NCBI GenBank assembly: GCA_014802705.1
Contig: JAAVBR010000008.1
Span: 5,380 to 26,864 of the forward strand
DNA: 21,485 bases
Direction of reading: 5' to 3'
DNA from: a bacterium
GTDB taxonomy: Bacteria; Pseudomonadota; Alphaproteobacteria; Rs-D84
The notes beneath the pieces were generated by a model. That model was not told the DNA's origin. It ran no database searches and was given only the letters and a program-made list of their open reading frames with translations. Position numbers and translations under genes: made by a program. This document shows, piece by piece, positions 1 to 6,344 of this stretch; the stretch's first letter is position 1, and the number at the start of each line of letters is the position of its first letter.

Positions 1-1479
1 AACGAATTGGCCGAAAATGCCGGCAAACCGGCGTGGGATGTGCCGGCGGCGGCGCCCGAATACATCGCGATGCAGGATGCCTTTGAAAAATTCGCGGGCG
101 ACATTGAAAATGCGTTGGCGATCAAAGAAAAGTTGGTGCGTCTGGACACGTTGGCGGATATTCACGCCGCGGCCAAGGCGGAAATTGCCGGTATGTTCCC
201 GGAAACGACGCTGGCCACGTCAACATTGGAATCGTGGGCGGATGAAATTGTGGAAAATATCACGGCCCGGATTATGCGCGGCAATATCTTGGCGGGGCGG
301 CCCCGTATCGACGGCCGCGACACGAAAACCGTGCGTCCGATTGAAATCGAATTGGGCATTTTGCCCCGCGCGCATGGGTCGGCCCTGTTTACGCGTGGCG
401 AAACCCAGGCGTTGGTGTCCCTGACGCTGGGCGGTGGCAAAGATGCGCTGCCGATCGAATCCCTGGACGGCGCCGAAGAAAAAGATTTCTTCTTGAACTA
501 TAACTTCCCGGGTTATTCCGTGGGCGAATGCAAGGGGCTGAAATCCCCGTCGCGCCGCGAATTGGGGCATGGGAACCTGGCGTGGCGTGCGCTGCACCCG
601 ATGGTGCCGTCCCGCGCGGAATTTGACTATGTCATTCGCGTGGTGTCCGATATTTTGGAATCCAACGGGTCGTCGTCCATGGCGACGACATGTGGGGCGA
701 CGCTGGCCATGATGGATGGCGGCGTGCCGTTAAAACGTCCGGTTGCGGGGATCGCCATGGGTCTGATCAAAGAAGGCGATGATTACGCCATTTTGACCGA
801 CATTTTGGGCGACGAAGACCACTTGGGCGACATGGATTTCAAAGTGACCGGGACCGATCGCGGGATTACGGCGTTGCAGATGGATATTAAAATCACATCC
901 ATCACGTTTGAAATCATGAAAAAAGCCCTGGCCCAGGCCAAGGACGGTCGTATGCACATCTTGGGCAAGATTGAAAAGGCGATCAAAGCCCCGCGCGATC
1001 ACGTGTCGGAATTTGCGCCCCAGACGTACACGATTAAAATCAATCCGGACAAAGTTCGCGAAGTTATCGGCAAGGGCGGGGTGGTAATCCAGGCCTTGAC
1101 CCGTGAAACGAACACGAACATTGACCTGGCCGATGACGGCACGGTTAAAATCATGGCCGTGGCCAAAGAAGATGCCGACGAAGCCATTCGCCGCATCAAA
1201 GAAATCACCGCCGAACCCGAGGTTGGCGAAATCTATGCCGGCACCGTGTCGGGGGTCAAGGATTTCGGTCTGTTTGTGAAGATCATGAACGGCTTTGAAT
1301 CCATGGTGCATATTTCGGAAATCACCGGGGAACGCCTGGCCAAGATCGAAGACGCCAAATTGAAAGAGGGCGATGCGGTCTTTGTGAAATATCTGGGCGT
1401 GGACAAGCGTGGCAAGACCCGCCTGTCAATGGTCGGTATCGATCAGAAAACCGGGGCCGAAACCAAAAAGGCGAAATAA
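1..1479 (+). CDS. pnp: Polyribonucleotide nucleotidyltransferase (PNPase), 5'-truncated by window edge
   Basis: PNPase degrades RNA 3'-to-5' by phosphorolysis and is a core cytoplasmic RNA-turnover enzyme. The open frame runs in from base 1, so the TTG at 7 is not the start. About 492 of roughly 700 residues are present and the first RNase PH domain is mostly missing. Visible are the second RNase PH domain (RPIEIELGILPRAHGSALF near residue 110), the SPSRRELGHG phosphate-binding region, and the catalytic acidic stretch DILGDEDHLGDMDFK near residue 270. A KH domain with the GKGG loop (IGKGGVVIQ, near 350) and a C-terminal S1 domain (GTVSGVKDFGLFVKI, near 410) follow. The gene ends with a Lys-rich tail. 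Usually pnp directly follows rpsO; here rpsO lies about 8.6 kb downstream, so that pairing is broken. Confidence 0.97.
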   Translation, partial: NELAENAGKPAWDVPAAAPEYIAMQDAFEKFAGDIENALAIKEKLVRLDTLADIHAAAKAEIAGMFPETTLATSTLESWADEIVENITARIMRGNILAGRPRIDGRDTKTVRPIEIELGILPRAHGSALFTRGETQALVSLTLGGGKDALPIESLDGAEEKDFFLNYNFPGYSVGECKGLKSPSRRELGHGNLAWRALHPMVPSRAEFDYVIRVVSDILESNGSSSMATTCGATLAMMDGGVPLKRPVAGIAMGLIKEGDDYAILTDILGDEDHLGDMDFKVTGTDRGITALQMDIKITSITFEIMKKALAQAKDGRMHILGKIEKAIKAPRDHVSEFAPQTYTIKINPDKVREVIGKGGVVIQALTRETNTNIDLADDGTVKIMAVAKEDADEAIRRIKEITAEPEVGEIYAGTVSGVKDFGLFVKIMNGFESMVHISEITGERLAKIEDAKLKEGDAVFVKYLGVDKRGKTRLSMVGIDQKTGAETKKAK

Positions 1480-1490
1480 GAATCAGGATT

Positions 1491-1511
1491 CCGGGACCGT
1501 CAGGGTCCCGG
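1491..1511 (+). terminator. GC-rich hairpin after pnp
   Basis: An 8-bp perfect stem (CCGGGACC / GGTCCCGG, loop GTCAG) starts 11 nt after the pnp stop. The downstream tract (GCCTTAGTTTGTT) is only moderately T-rich, so it may be a weak terminator or a 3'-end stabiliser that lets some transcription continue into ybaB. Confidence 0.5.
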
Positions 1512-1553
1512 GCCTTAGTTTGTTATAAAAACATCAAACCACAGGGGGAAAAT

Positions 1554-1853
1554 ATGGATATGGAAGCATTGATGGCCCAGGCCCAACAGTTGCAAGACAA
1601 AGTGGCGGCGGCCCAGGATTTATTGGCCAAAACCACGGTCAAAGGCTTGGCCGGGCAGGGCGATTGCATCGTCGAAATGTCGGGGAAATATGACCTGATC
1701 AAGGTCACGATCAAACCGGAAATTTTGACCACCGGGGCGGACAACGTGGCCCAAATTGTGACCACCGCGTTCCAGGACGCCAAGGCCAAGGCCGACGCCG
1801 TGATCGATCGCGTCATGGGCGAAGCGACCGCCGGCATGCCTTTGCCGCAATAA
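1554..1853 (+). CDS. ybaB: YbaB/EbfC family nucleoid-associated protein
   Basis: A 99-aa protein of the YbaB/EbfC family, small homodimeric DNA-binding proteins associated with the nucleoid and, in many bacteria, encoded between dnaX and recR. The N-terminal helix is rich in Met, Gln and Ala (MEALMAQAQQLQDKVAAAQ), followed by the typical core with GxGD-like (GQGDCIVEMSGKYDLIKVTI) and the C-terminal helical part (IVTTAFQDAKAKADAVIDRVMGEATAGMP). A strong Shine-Dalgarno AGGGGG sits 7 nt before the ATG. Neither dnaX nor recR is adjacent: upstream is pnp and downstream a bidirectional terminator, so it is effectively monocistronic or a tail of the pnp transcript. Length matches the family (about 100-110 aa). 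Confidence 0.9.
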   Translation: MDMEALMAQAQQLQDKVAAAQDLLAKTTVKGLAGQGDCIVEMSGKYDLIKVTIKPEILTTGADNVAQIVTTAFQDAKAKADAVIDRVMGEATAGMPLPQ

Positions 1854-1866
1854 GGGTAAAACCCAT

Positions 1867-1897
1867 CAAAAAACACCGGCATTTGCCGGTGTTTTTA
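1867..1897. terminator. Bidirectional intrinsic terminator (CCGGCA family)
   Basis: Stem CACCGGCA / TGCCGGTG flanked by an A-run on the left and a T-run on the right, so it can terminate ybaB on the plus strand and the small secreted-protein gene (stop at 1918) on the minus strand. The same stem core recurs after mreB (6251-6280) and infB (21361-21391). Confidence 0.9.
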
Positions 1898-1917
1898 TGT
1901 CCCTTTTACCTGATCCT

Positions 1918-2235
1918 TTAGCAGGCAACGCATTCATACAGGGGCATCATGGAACAGGGCTCTCCGCATTCATCGGTTTCAACCTTTGGCGCACATGATG
2001 AATACGTTATGGTGTATGAACCGCCGCTATCGCTGCCCGTGGCGCTGGCGGTTTTTGGGGTACATGTGGTGTAGGCCGGGGCATTTAGGGTATAATTATC
2101 GGGACAGGTATATGTGGTTTGATATTGCCCATAGGGCACCCAACTGCCACCTGGTACACAAAGATTGCTGTGACTCATTGTGCACGGATTCGAAACAACG
2201 GTGACATCGGCCAAACCAACGTTTGGATTAGGCAT
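1918..2235 (-). CDS. Cysteine-rich secreted protein body, currently separated from its signal peptide (OFF state)
   Basis: The 105-codon minus-strand frame encodes a Cys-rich, Tyr/Thr/Ser-rich polypeptide with nine cysteines (for example YTCPDNYTLNAPAYTTC and TDECGEPCSMMPLYEC), typical in composition of an exported disulfide-bonded protein. I recognise no named family. As it stands, the frame opens with ATG at 2235 without any Shine-Dalgarno and without a signal peptide, which is odd for such a sequence. The missing start lies in reverse orientation next door (2254-2304). If 2218-2304 is inverted, the reading frame becomes MRKLGIFLWVILLYPNVGLA-DVTVV..., 116 aa, with an SD (GGAGGA), a basic-hydrophobic leader and a G-x-A cleavage site. 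A consensus minus-strand promoter lies at 2346-2374. It could be an ON/OFF-switched gene or a pseudogene produced by a fixed inversion; the frame has no other damage. Confidence 0.6.
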   Translation of the reverse strand: MPNPNVGLADVTVVSNPCTMSHSNLCVPGGSWVPYGQYQTTYTCPDNYTLNAPAYTTCTPKTASATGSDSGGSYTITYSSCAPKVETDECGEPCSMMPLYECVAC

Positions 2236-2313
2236 AAATGGAGGAATAAAAACATGCGGAAATTGGGGATTTTTTTATGGGTGATTTTGTTGTATCCAAA
2301 CGTTCCTTTGGAT
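2209..2313. other. Candidate invertible DNA segment carrying RBS, start codon and signal peptide
   Basis: Inverted repeats AACGTTTGGAT (2218-2228) and ATCCAAACGTT (2294-2304) bound a 65-bp interior. Each repeat sits inside a quasi-palindrome with two 7-bp half-sites around a 6-bp spacer: left GGCCAAA-CCAACG-TTTGGAT (2209-2228), right ATCCAAA-CGTTCC-TTTGGAT (2294-2313). The interior holds GGAGGA and an ATG-initiated signal-peptide-like frame pointing away from the protein body. Half-sites around a 6-bp spacer are what tyrosine recombinases often use; no recombinase gene is in the window. That it inverts is an inference from the perfect in-frame reconstruction. Confidence 0.65.
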
Positions 2314-2316
2314 TAG
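2254..2316 (+). other. Detached signal-peptide-coding fragment inside the inverted segment
   Basis: A good Shine-Dalgarno (GGAGGA at 2240-2245) precedes ATG 2254. The frame reads MRKLGIFLWVILLYPNV, then PLD and a TAG at 2314. A short basic N-terminus followed by a hydrophobic core is a textbook export signal, but it is cut off with no mature protein. The codons CCA AAC GTT within the inverted repeat are in the same phase as CCA AAC GTT in the minus-strand body, so inversion restores a continuous frame. No promoter is seen for this plus-strand orientation. Confidence 0.7.
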
Positions 2317-2345
2317 GCATAGTGAAATCGCCCTCTAGCCCAGGA

Positions 2346-2374
2346 ATTATACCCGATTGCGCCGTTTTTTGCAA
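2346..2374 (-). promoter_or_regulatory. Sigma70-type promoter for the switchable secreted-protein gene
   Basis: On the minus strand, TTGCAA (2369-2374), a 17-bp spacer and a perfect TATAAT (2346-2351). Predicted transcription start is near 2339, reading into the invertible segment and then the Cys-rich body. The promoter lies outside the segment, so inversion would switch translation (RBS, ATG, signal peptide), not transcription. In the present orientation the first ATG met (2320) gives only a 30-residue peptide with no SD that ends within the segment. Confidence 0.75.
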
Positions 2375-2379
2375 TACAA

Positions 2380-2426
2380 AAAGACCACCCCGTCTGCTTC
2401 GCATCCACCCCTCCGCAGAGGGGAAC
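2380..2426. repeat. Interspersed palindromic repeat A, copy 1
   Basis: AAAGACCACCCCG, a short variable hairpin part, then CCACCCCTCC...GAGGGGAAC. Copy 2 lies at 10390-10433 with the same outer sequence and a different inner palindrome, as expected for a dispersed extragenic palindromic repeat. It directly abuts the upstream side of the promoter at 2346-2374. Confidence 0.8.
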
Positions 2427-2470
2427 TTAGCGCGTTCTTTATTTCCAAGTATTAGAACACACCAGAACAC

Positions 2471-2499
2471 AATGGATCCCGTCCTTCGACGGGATGACG
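2471..2499. repeat. Interspersed palindromic repeat B, copy 1
   Basis: A 29-bp sequence containing the palindrome ATCCCGTCCTTCGACGGGAT, identical to 10677-10705 and present in inverted, slightly diverged form at 10449-10477. It lies in the gap downstream of accC. Confidence 0.85.
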
Positions 2500-2573
2500 G
2501 TGCTTTGGTGCCTCTGGGGTACGTAGTGGTGGGATGTCGGTCAAAAAAAATCCCCCGAATGGGGGGATTTTTT
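2493..2573. repeat. 3'-end repeat D, copy 1 (includes accC terminator)
   Basis: About 80 bp, from GATGACGGTGCTT to the poly-T of the hairpin, which is repeated with few differences at 11356-11436. In both places it lies directly at the 3' end of a minus-strand operon and contains that operon's terminator. Confidence 0.75.
2543..2573 (-). terminator. Intrinsic terminator of accB-accC (CCCCC/GGGGG family)
   Basis: Stem ATCCCCC/GGGGGAT with loop GAA or similar, A-run on one side and T-run on the other. On the minus strand it follows the accC stop immediately; the accC stop codon lies in the edge of the flanking run. The same hairpin recurs at 10336-10364 and 11406-11434. Confidence 0.9.
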
Positions 2574-3963
2574 ATTCTTCCGTGTCGGGGGTGTCTTTGG
2601 AATCCTTGGACTTAGAATCGCCGGATTTCAAATATCCCTCTAGCCAATGGTTGTCAAAGGCCAGGGTTTTCACATCCCGGTTCTTTAACAATTTTTGCTG
2701 TAGCGGGATGGTGGTTTTGACGCCTTCGATCACGAATTCGTCCAACGCCCGCATGGCCCGCATGATGCATGCCGGGCGCGATTGCGCGTGTACGACCAAT
2801 TTCGCGATCATTGAATCGTACGTCGGCGGAATCGTGTATCCGGTGTACACCGCACTGTCCACGCGGACCCCCAGGCCCCCGGACGGCGCATACAGCGTGA
2901 TTTTGCCGGGATTGGGGATAAAGGTTTCGGGATCTTCGGCATTGATACGAAATTCAATCGCATGCCCGTGTGCCACGACGTTCGATTGGGTGTACCCCAA
3001 TTTTTCGCCGGCGGCAATCCGGATCTGTTCCCGGACCAAGTCCACGCCATAGACCATTTCGGTCACGGGGTGTTCCACCTGGAGCCGGGTGTTCATTTCC
3101 AGGAAATAGAATTTGCCGTCTTCGAACATGAATTCGAACGTCCCCGCGTTGGTATAGCCCATTTTCTTGGCCGCGGTTTTGCAGATTTCGATCATGTCGT
3201 CGCGCTGTTTCTGGGTCAAGGCCGCCGCCGGACATTCTTCCATAACCTTTTGGTTCTTGCGCTGCAGGGAACAATCGCGTTCCCCAAAGATCACCACATT
3301 GCCGTGTTGATCGCCCAGGACCTGGAATTCAATATGCCGCGGGTGCAGCAACAGTTTTTCCATATACAGCGTATCGTCGCCAAAGCCGGATTTAGCCTCC
3401 TGCTTGGTGATCTGGAATGCTTCGGCCATCTGGGATGCGTCCATCACGGGGCGCATGCCGCGCCCGCCGCCACCGGCCGATGCCTTTAACATCACGGGAT
3501 ACCCGATTTTTTCGCCCCAGGCCAAGGCGTCTTCCAGGCTCGTGACCGCACCGTCAGATCCCGGTACCACCGGCAGACCACATTCAATCGCGGTGCGTTT
3601 GGCGTTTACCTTGTCCCCCATTTTTTCAATCATGGCGGCGGTGGGCCCAATCCAGATCAATTTGTGTTCTTCGACCTTGCGCACGAAATCCGCCCGTTCG
3701 GACAAGAACCCGTATCCCGGGTGAATCGCGTCGGAATTGGTCAGCAAGGCCGCCGTCAAAATGGCGGATTCGTTCAAATAAGAATCCTTGGACGGGCCGG
3801 GGCCGATACAGACCGATTCGTCGGCCAATTGCACATGCATGGCATTTTTATCGACCGTCGAATACACGGCGACCGTCCGAATGCCCATATCGCGGCACGC
3901 GCGGATAATACGCAGGGCGATTTCCCCGCGGTTGGCGATTAAAACTTTTTTAATTTGCGGCAT
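2572..3963 (-). CDS. accC: Acetyl-CoA carboxylase, biotin carboxylase subunit
   Basis: Carboxylates biotin on BCCP using ATP and bicarbonate, the first half-reaction of acetyl-CoA carboxylase in fatty-acid synthesis. The 463-aa protein starts with the biotin carboxylase N-terminal domain (KKVLIANRGEIALRIIRA). It has the ATP-grasp glycine-rich loop KASAGGGGRGM at residues 160-170, the conserved MNTRLQVEHPVTE in the catalytic region near 290, and the C-terminal domain (HAIEFRINAEDP). The tail after about residue 448 is a short Lys/Ser/Asp/Glu-rich extension not usual in the E. coli enzyme (449 aa). Start at 3963 is supported by AAAGGG upstream. It follows accB by 18 nt, the common accBC pair, and ends in a hairpin terminator. 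Confidence 0.97.
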   Translation of the reverse strand: MPQIKKVLIANRGEIALRIIRACRDMGIRTVAVYSTVDKNAMHVQLADESVCIGPGPSKDSYLNESAILTAALLTNSDAIHPGYGFLSERADFVRKVEEHKLIWIGPTAAMIEKMGDKVNAKRTAIECGLPVVPGSDGAVTSLEDALAWGEKIGYPVMLKASAGGGGRGMRPVMDASQMAEAFQITKQEAKSGFGDDTLYMEKLLLHPRHIEFQVLGDQHGNVVIFGERDCSLQRKNQKVMEECPAAALTQKQRDDMIEICKTAAKKMGYTNAGTFEFMFEDGKFYFLEMNTRLQVEHPVTEMVYGVDLVREQIRIAAGEKLGYTQSNVVAHGHAIEFRINAEDPETFIPNPGKITLYAPSGGLGVRVDSAVYTGYTIPPTYDSMIAKLVVHAQSRPACIMRAMRALDEFVIEGVKTTIPLQQKLLKNRDVKTLAFDNHWLEGYLKSGDSKSKDSKDTPDTEE

Positions 3964-3981
3964 TTGTTCGCCCTTTATCTG

Positions 3982-4434
3982 TTATTCAATCACGATCAAG
4001 GGTTGATCAAATTCAACCGCCTGGCCATCTGTCACCAAGATTTCTTTGACGATGCCGTCTTTGTCCGATTTGATCGGGTTAAAGGTCTTCATCGCTTCGA
4101 CCAGGGCGACCGTATCGCCGACCTTGACCGACGCGCCGACGGTCACAAAGGCCTTGGCCCCCGGTTCCGGCGCCAGGTACGCCACGCCCACCATCGGCGA
4201 CGTCAACGCGTGGCCCGAAATTTTCGGCGCGTTATCGGTCCCGGCATCCAGGCCGGCACGTTTGGCCTCTGGCATGGCAAAGCCCGGCATCGCGGTGGCG
4301 ACGGCGGTTTGTTTTGACAAATGAATATGTTTGCGATAAACGCCAAACAAGAACTGGCGTTCCAAATCTAATTCGGTAATTCCCATTTCGTCCATAATTT
4401 TGGACATGGATTCGACCGTTGCACGAAATGACAT
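3982..4434 (-). CDS. accB: Biotin carboxyl carrier protein of acetyl-CoA carboxylase
   Basis: Carries biotin between biotin carboxylase and carboxyltransferase. The 150-aa protein has a short N-terminal dimerising part (MSKIMDEMGITELDLE), a short linker and a C-terminal biotinyl domain (residues about 75-150) with the biotin-accepting Lys116 in VEAMKTFNPI. The residue after Lys is Thr instead of the Met found in E. coli; as I recall this is common in alphaproteobacteria and should not block biotinylation. An AAGGAT Shine-Dalgarno precedes ATG 4434. First gene of the accB-accC pair. The upstream gap (4435-4508) holds only a weak promoter-like match (TTGTGA, 17 bp, TAACAA on the minus strand). 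Confidence 0.95.
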   Translation of the reverse strand: MSFRATVESMSKIMDEMGITELDLERQFLFGVYRKHIHLSKQTAVATAMPGFAMPEAKRAGLDAGTDNAPKISGHALTSPMVGVAYLAPEPGAKAFVTVGASVKVGDTVALVEAMKTFNPIKSDKDGIVKEILVTDGQAVEFDQPLIVIE

Positions 4435-4508
4435 TTTTTATCCTTTTTGTAATTTCTTTGACTGCGGTTGTTAGTCTGGGTTGAATTCTATCACAACGAA
4501 CGCGGATG

Positions 4509-4748
4509 TCAAGGCACCGGGTCATAGCCGCACCCCCCACCGGGGCGACAGCGCATGATCCGCCGCACCCCCATCGCCACACCCCGAATGACGCCGTATC
4601 GGGCGATGGCCTGGGCGGTATATTCGCTGCAACTGGGGGTAAAGCGGCACGCCGCGCGGCCCCCGATCAGGGGCGAGAGCGCCGTCTGGTACACGCGGAT
4701 AAGTCCCATTGCCAGGCGCGCCGGGAAAGCAGGCTTAGTGTTTGACAT
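4509..4748 (-). CDS. yidD: Membrane protein insertion efficiency factor YidD
   Basis: A 79-aa YidD protein, a small membrane-associated factor that assists insertion of proteins with YidC. The family signature CRFTPSCSEYTAQAI is at residues 34-48, following an amphipathic N-terminal segment (LAMGLIRVYQTALSPLIGG). It overlaps the end of rnpA by 14 nt, the classic rnpA-yidD coupling. The C-terminus (RPGGGCGYDPVP) matches the family's usual end. yidC, normally next, is not here; accB follows after 74 nt. Confidence 0.93.
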   Translation of the reverse strand: MSNTKPAFPARLAMGLIRVYQTALSPLIGGRAACRFTPSCSEYTAQAIARYGVIRGVAMGVRRIMRCRPGGGCGYDPVP

Positions 4749-5076
4749 CGGTTTTCTGCAAATACCGCAGGGCCTTTTTCATGGCGCCGATCCCGTCGTT
4801 TCGGGTCCAGGTTAAAATGGTGGGCCGGGCAATAAAGACATAATCCTTGGCCGGGTCCAACGCCCGTTCACAATGATGCAGCCATGCCCGCAACAGCCGC
4901 TTGGCCCGATTGCGGTCGACCGCATGGCGAAACGTGCGCTTGGTCACAATCAGACCGTAACGCGCATCGTTCGGAAAAATCGTTGGACGCGCCCGGATCA
5001 AGAACCCGGCCGACCGGGCCAATTGATCTGTATCGTCCATCGCGAAATCGCTATGTTTTTTTATCGTGTCTCTCAT
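4735..5076 (-). CDS. rnpA: Ribonuclease P protein component
   Basis: Protein subunit of RNase P, which matures tRNA 5' ends together with the catalytic RNA. The 113-aa product has the family layout: MRDTIKKHSDF at the N-terminus, then the diagnostic RNR motif KRTFRHAVDRNRAKRLLRAW at residues 46-65. The open frame extends 36 codons upstream to 5184, but that part is AT-rich, lies in the promoter region and does not resemble RnpA, so ATG 5076 is the better start. A promoter-like TTTGAT-16-TATGAT (-10 at 5086-5091) would start RNA about 3 nt before this ATG, suggesting a leaderless mRNA. rpmH, its usual upstream neighbour, is absent; mreB is divergent. Confidence 0.92.
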   Translation of the reverse strand: MRDTIKKHSDFAMDDTDQLARSAGFLIRARPTIFPNDARYGLIVTKRTFRHAVDRNRAKRLLRAWLHHCERALDPAKDYVFIARPTILTWTRNDGIGAMKKALRYLQKTDVKH

Positions 5077-5085
5077 AATGGGCCC

Positions 5086-5113
5086 ATCATACCAAAATAT
5101 TGGGATAATCAAA
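5086..5113 (-). promoter_or_regulatory. Putative rnpA-yidD promoter
   Basis: Minus-strand TATGAT (5086-5091) preceded by 16 bp and TTTGAT (5108-5113). It predicts an almost leaderless rnpA transcript. The -35 match is moderate. Confidence 0.45.
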
Positions 5114-5143
5114 TAAAAAAGCAACAATTGGTGAAACATGGCC

Positions 5144-5172
5144 TTGATTTTTTTTTCGCACCGCTTTATAGT
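5144..5172 (+). promoter_or_regulatory. mreB promoter
   Basis: TTGATT (5144-5149), 17-bp spacer, TATAGT (5167-5172), giving a start near 5179 and a leader of about 23 nt with the SD GGGGGC at 5191-5196. Confidence 0.7.
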
Positions 5173-5201
5173 GCAAAAAAACATTATTTTGGGGGCAAAT
5201 T

Positions 5202-6251
5202 ATGTACAACTGGCTGATGAAATTCTTTTCCGCCGATATGGCAATTGATTTAGGGACCGCGAATACACTGATTTATGTCAAGGGACGCGGCATTGTTTTA
5301 AATGAACCGTCGGTGGTGGCGGTGGCGGAAAATCGCCTGATGGGGCGCAAGGAAATTCTGGCCGTCGGAACGGAAGCGAAACAGATGTTCGGCCGTACGC
5401 CGGGCACGATTTCGGCGGTGCGTCCCCTGCGTGACGGCGTGATCGCGGATTTTGAGGTTGCCGAAGAAATGATCAAATACTTTATCCGCAAGGTGCATCG
5501 GCGCAATCCGTTGGCGGCGCCGCTGATCATCATCTGCGTGCCGTCGTGCGCGACCCAGGTGGAACGCCGCGCGATTCAAGAGGCCGCCGACGCCGCCGGC
5601 GCGCGCAAGGTCTATATCGTCGAAGAATCCACCGCGGCCGCGATTGGGGCGGGGCTGCCCGTGGAAAAGCCGGTGGGGTCCATGGTCTTGGACATCGGTG
5701 GGGGCACGACCGAGGTCGCGGTTATGTCCCTGGGCGGGATTGTGTATTCGAACGCGGTGCGTACCGCCGGGGATCAAATGGACCTGGACATCATCGATTA
5801 TGTGCGCAAGAACAAGAATCTGTTGATCGGGGAAAACACGGCCGAAGAAATCAAAAAGAAAATCGGCACCGCCATTGCGCCCAAGGACAAGGCCAATGAA
5901 TTGAGCATGAAAATCAAGGGCCGCGACCTGTTGTCGGGGACGCCGCGTGAAACGATTATCACCGAATCCCAGATTGCATCGGCCCTAAGCCAGACGGTGA
6001 ACAAGATTGTCGACACCGTGCACCAGGCGTTGGAATTGACCCCGCCGGAATTGTCGGCCGATATTGCGGATTTTGGTATCGCGATGACGGGGGGCGGATC
6101 TTTGCTGCGTGGGTTGGATGCGGCGATCCGGGCCGCGACAGGATTGCCGGTGTTCTTGGTGGACAATCCGTTGGCCTGTGTCGCGATGGGCAGTGGCAAG
6201 ATGTTATCCGACCTGGACAAGAGCAAACATGTCCTGCAAACAATGTATTAA
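5202..6251 (+). CDS. mreB: Rod shape-determining protein MreB
   Basis: Bacterial actin that forms membrane-associated filaments guiding lateral wall synthesis. The 349-aa length matches the family (about 345). Visible are the phosphate-1 loop MAIDLGTANTLIYVKG near residue 13 and the connecting VEESTAAAIGAGLP near 140. The phosphate-2 loop LDIGGGTTEVAVMSLGGIVYS is near 163 and the adenosine motif GIAMTGGGSLLRGLD near 290. The N-terminal MYNWLMKFFSAD is an amphipathic/hydrophobic membrane-contact segment. The start has a good GGGGGC SD. A strong hairpin terminator follows immediately, so mreC and mreD are not co-transcribed here, unlike the usual mreBCD order. Confidence 0.97.
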   Translation: MYNWLMKFFSADMAIDLGTANTLIYVKGRGIVLNEPSVVAVAENRLMGRKEILAVGTEAKQMFGRTPGTISAVRPLRDGVIADFEVAEEMIKYFIRKVHRRNPLAAPLIIICVPSCATQVERRAIQEAADAAGARKVYIVEESTAAAIGAGLPVEKPVGSMVLDIGGGTTEVAVMSLGGIVYSNAVRTAGDQMDLDIIDYVRKNKNLLIGENTAEEIKKKIGTAIAPKDKANELSMKIKGRDLLSGTPRETIITESQIASALSQTVNKIVDTVHQALELTPPELSADIADFGIAMTGGGSLLRGLDAAIRAATGLPVFLVDNPLACVAMGSGKMLSDLDKSKHVLQTMY

Positions 6252-6280
6252 AAAATACCGGCAAATGCCGGTATTTTTTT
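6251..6280 (+). terminator. mreB intrinsic terminator (CCGGCA family)
   Basis: Stem ATACCGGC / GCCGGTAT with AAAT loop followed by a run of T; it begins at the mreB stop codon. Same core as 1867-1897 and 21361-21391. Confidence 0.92.
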
Positions 6281-6291
6281 TATCCTTTGAT

Positions 6292-6320
6292 TTGATTTTT
6301 TCGATTTAATTTTGTATCGT
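6292..6320 (+). promoter_or_regulatory. Putative xseB promoter
   Basis: TTGATT (6292-6297), 17-bp spacer, TATCGT (6315-6320). Placed between the mreB terminator and the xseB SD; the -10 is a 4/6 match. Confidence 0.5.
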
Positions 6321-6344
6321 GCGTGGGGAATAAAGGAATCAAAA

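Noticed and set aside
2119..2253. Plus-strand frame upstream of the signal-peptide fragment
   Set aside because: Antisense to the Cys-rich body, no SD, no recognisable protein character; only 2254 onward has a real start.
2228..2470. 80-codon minus-strand frame through promoter and repeat A
   Set aside because: It crosses the -35/-10 region and repeat A; at most its last 30 codons are translated as a decoy in the OFF state.
3982..4434. BCCP with Thr after the biotinyl Lys as an inactive variant
   Set aside because: EAMKT is, from memory, frequent in alphaproteobacterial BCCPs, so it is not evidence of loss of function.
5077..5184. 36-codon N-terminal extension of rnpA
   Set aside because: AT-rich, contains the divergent promoter region and does not match RnpA; ATG 5076 begins the family-like sequence.
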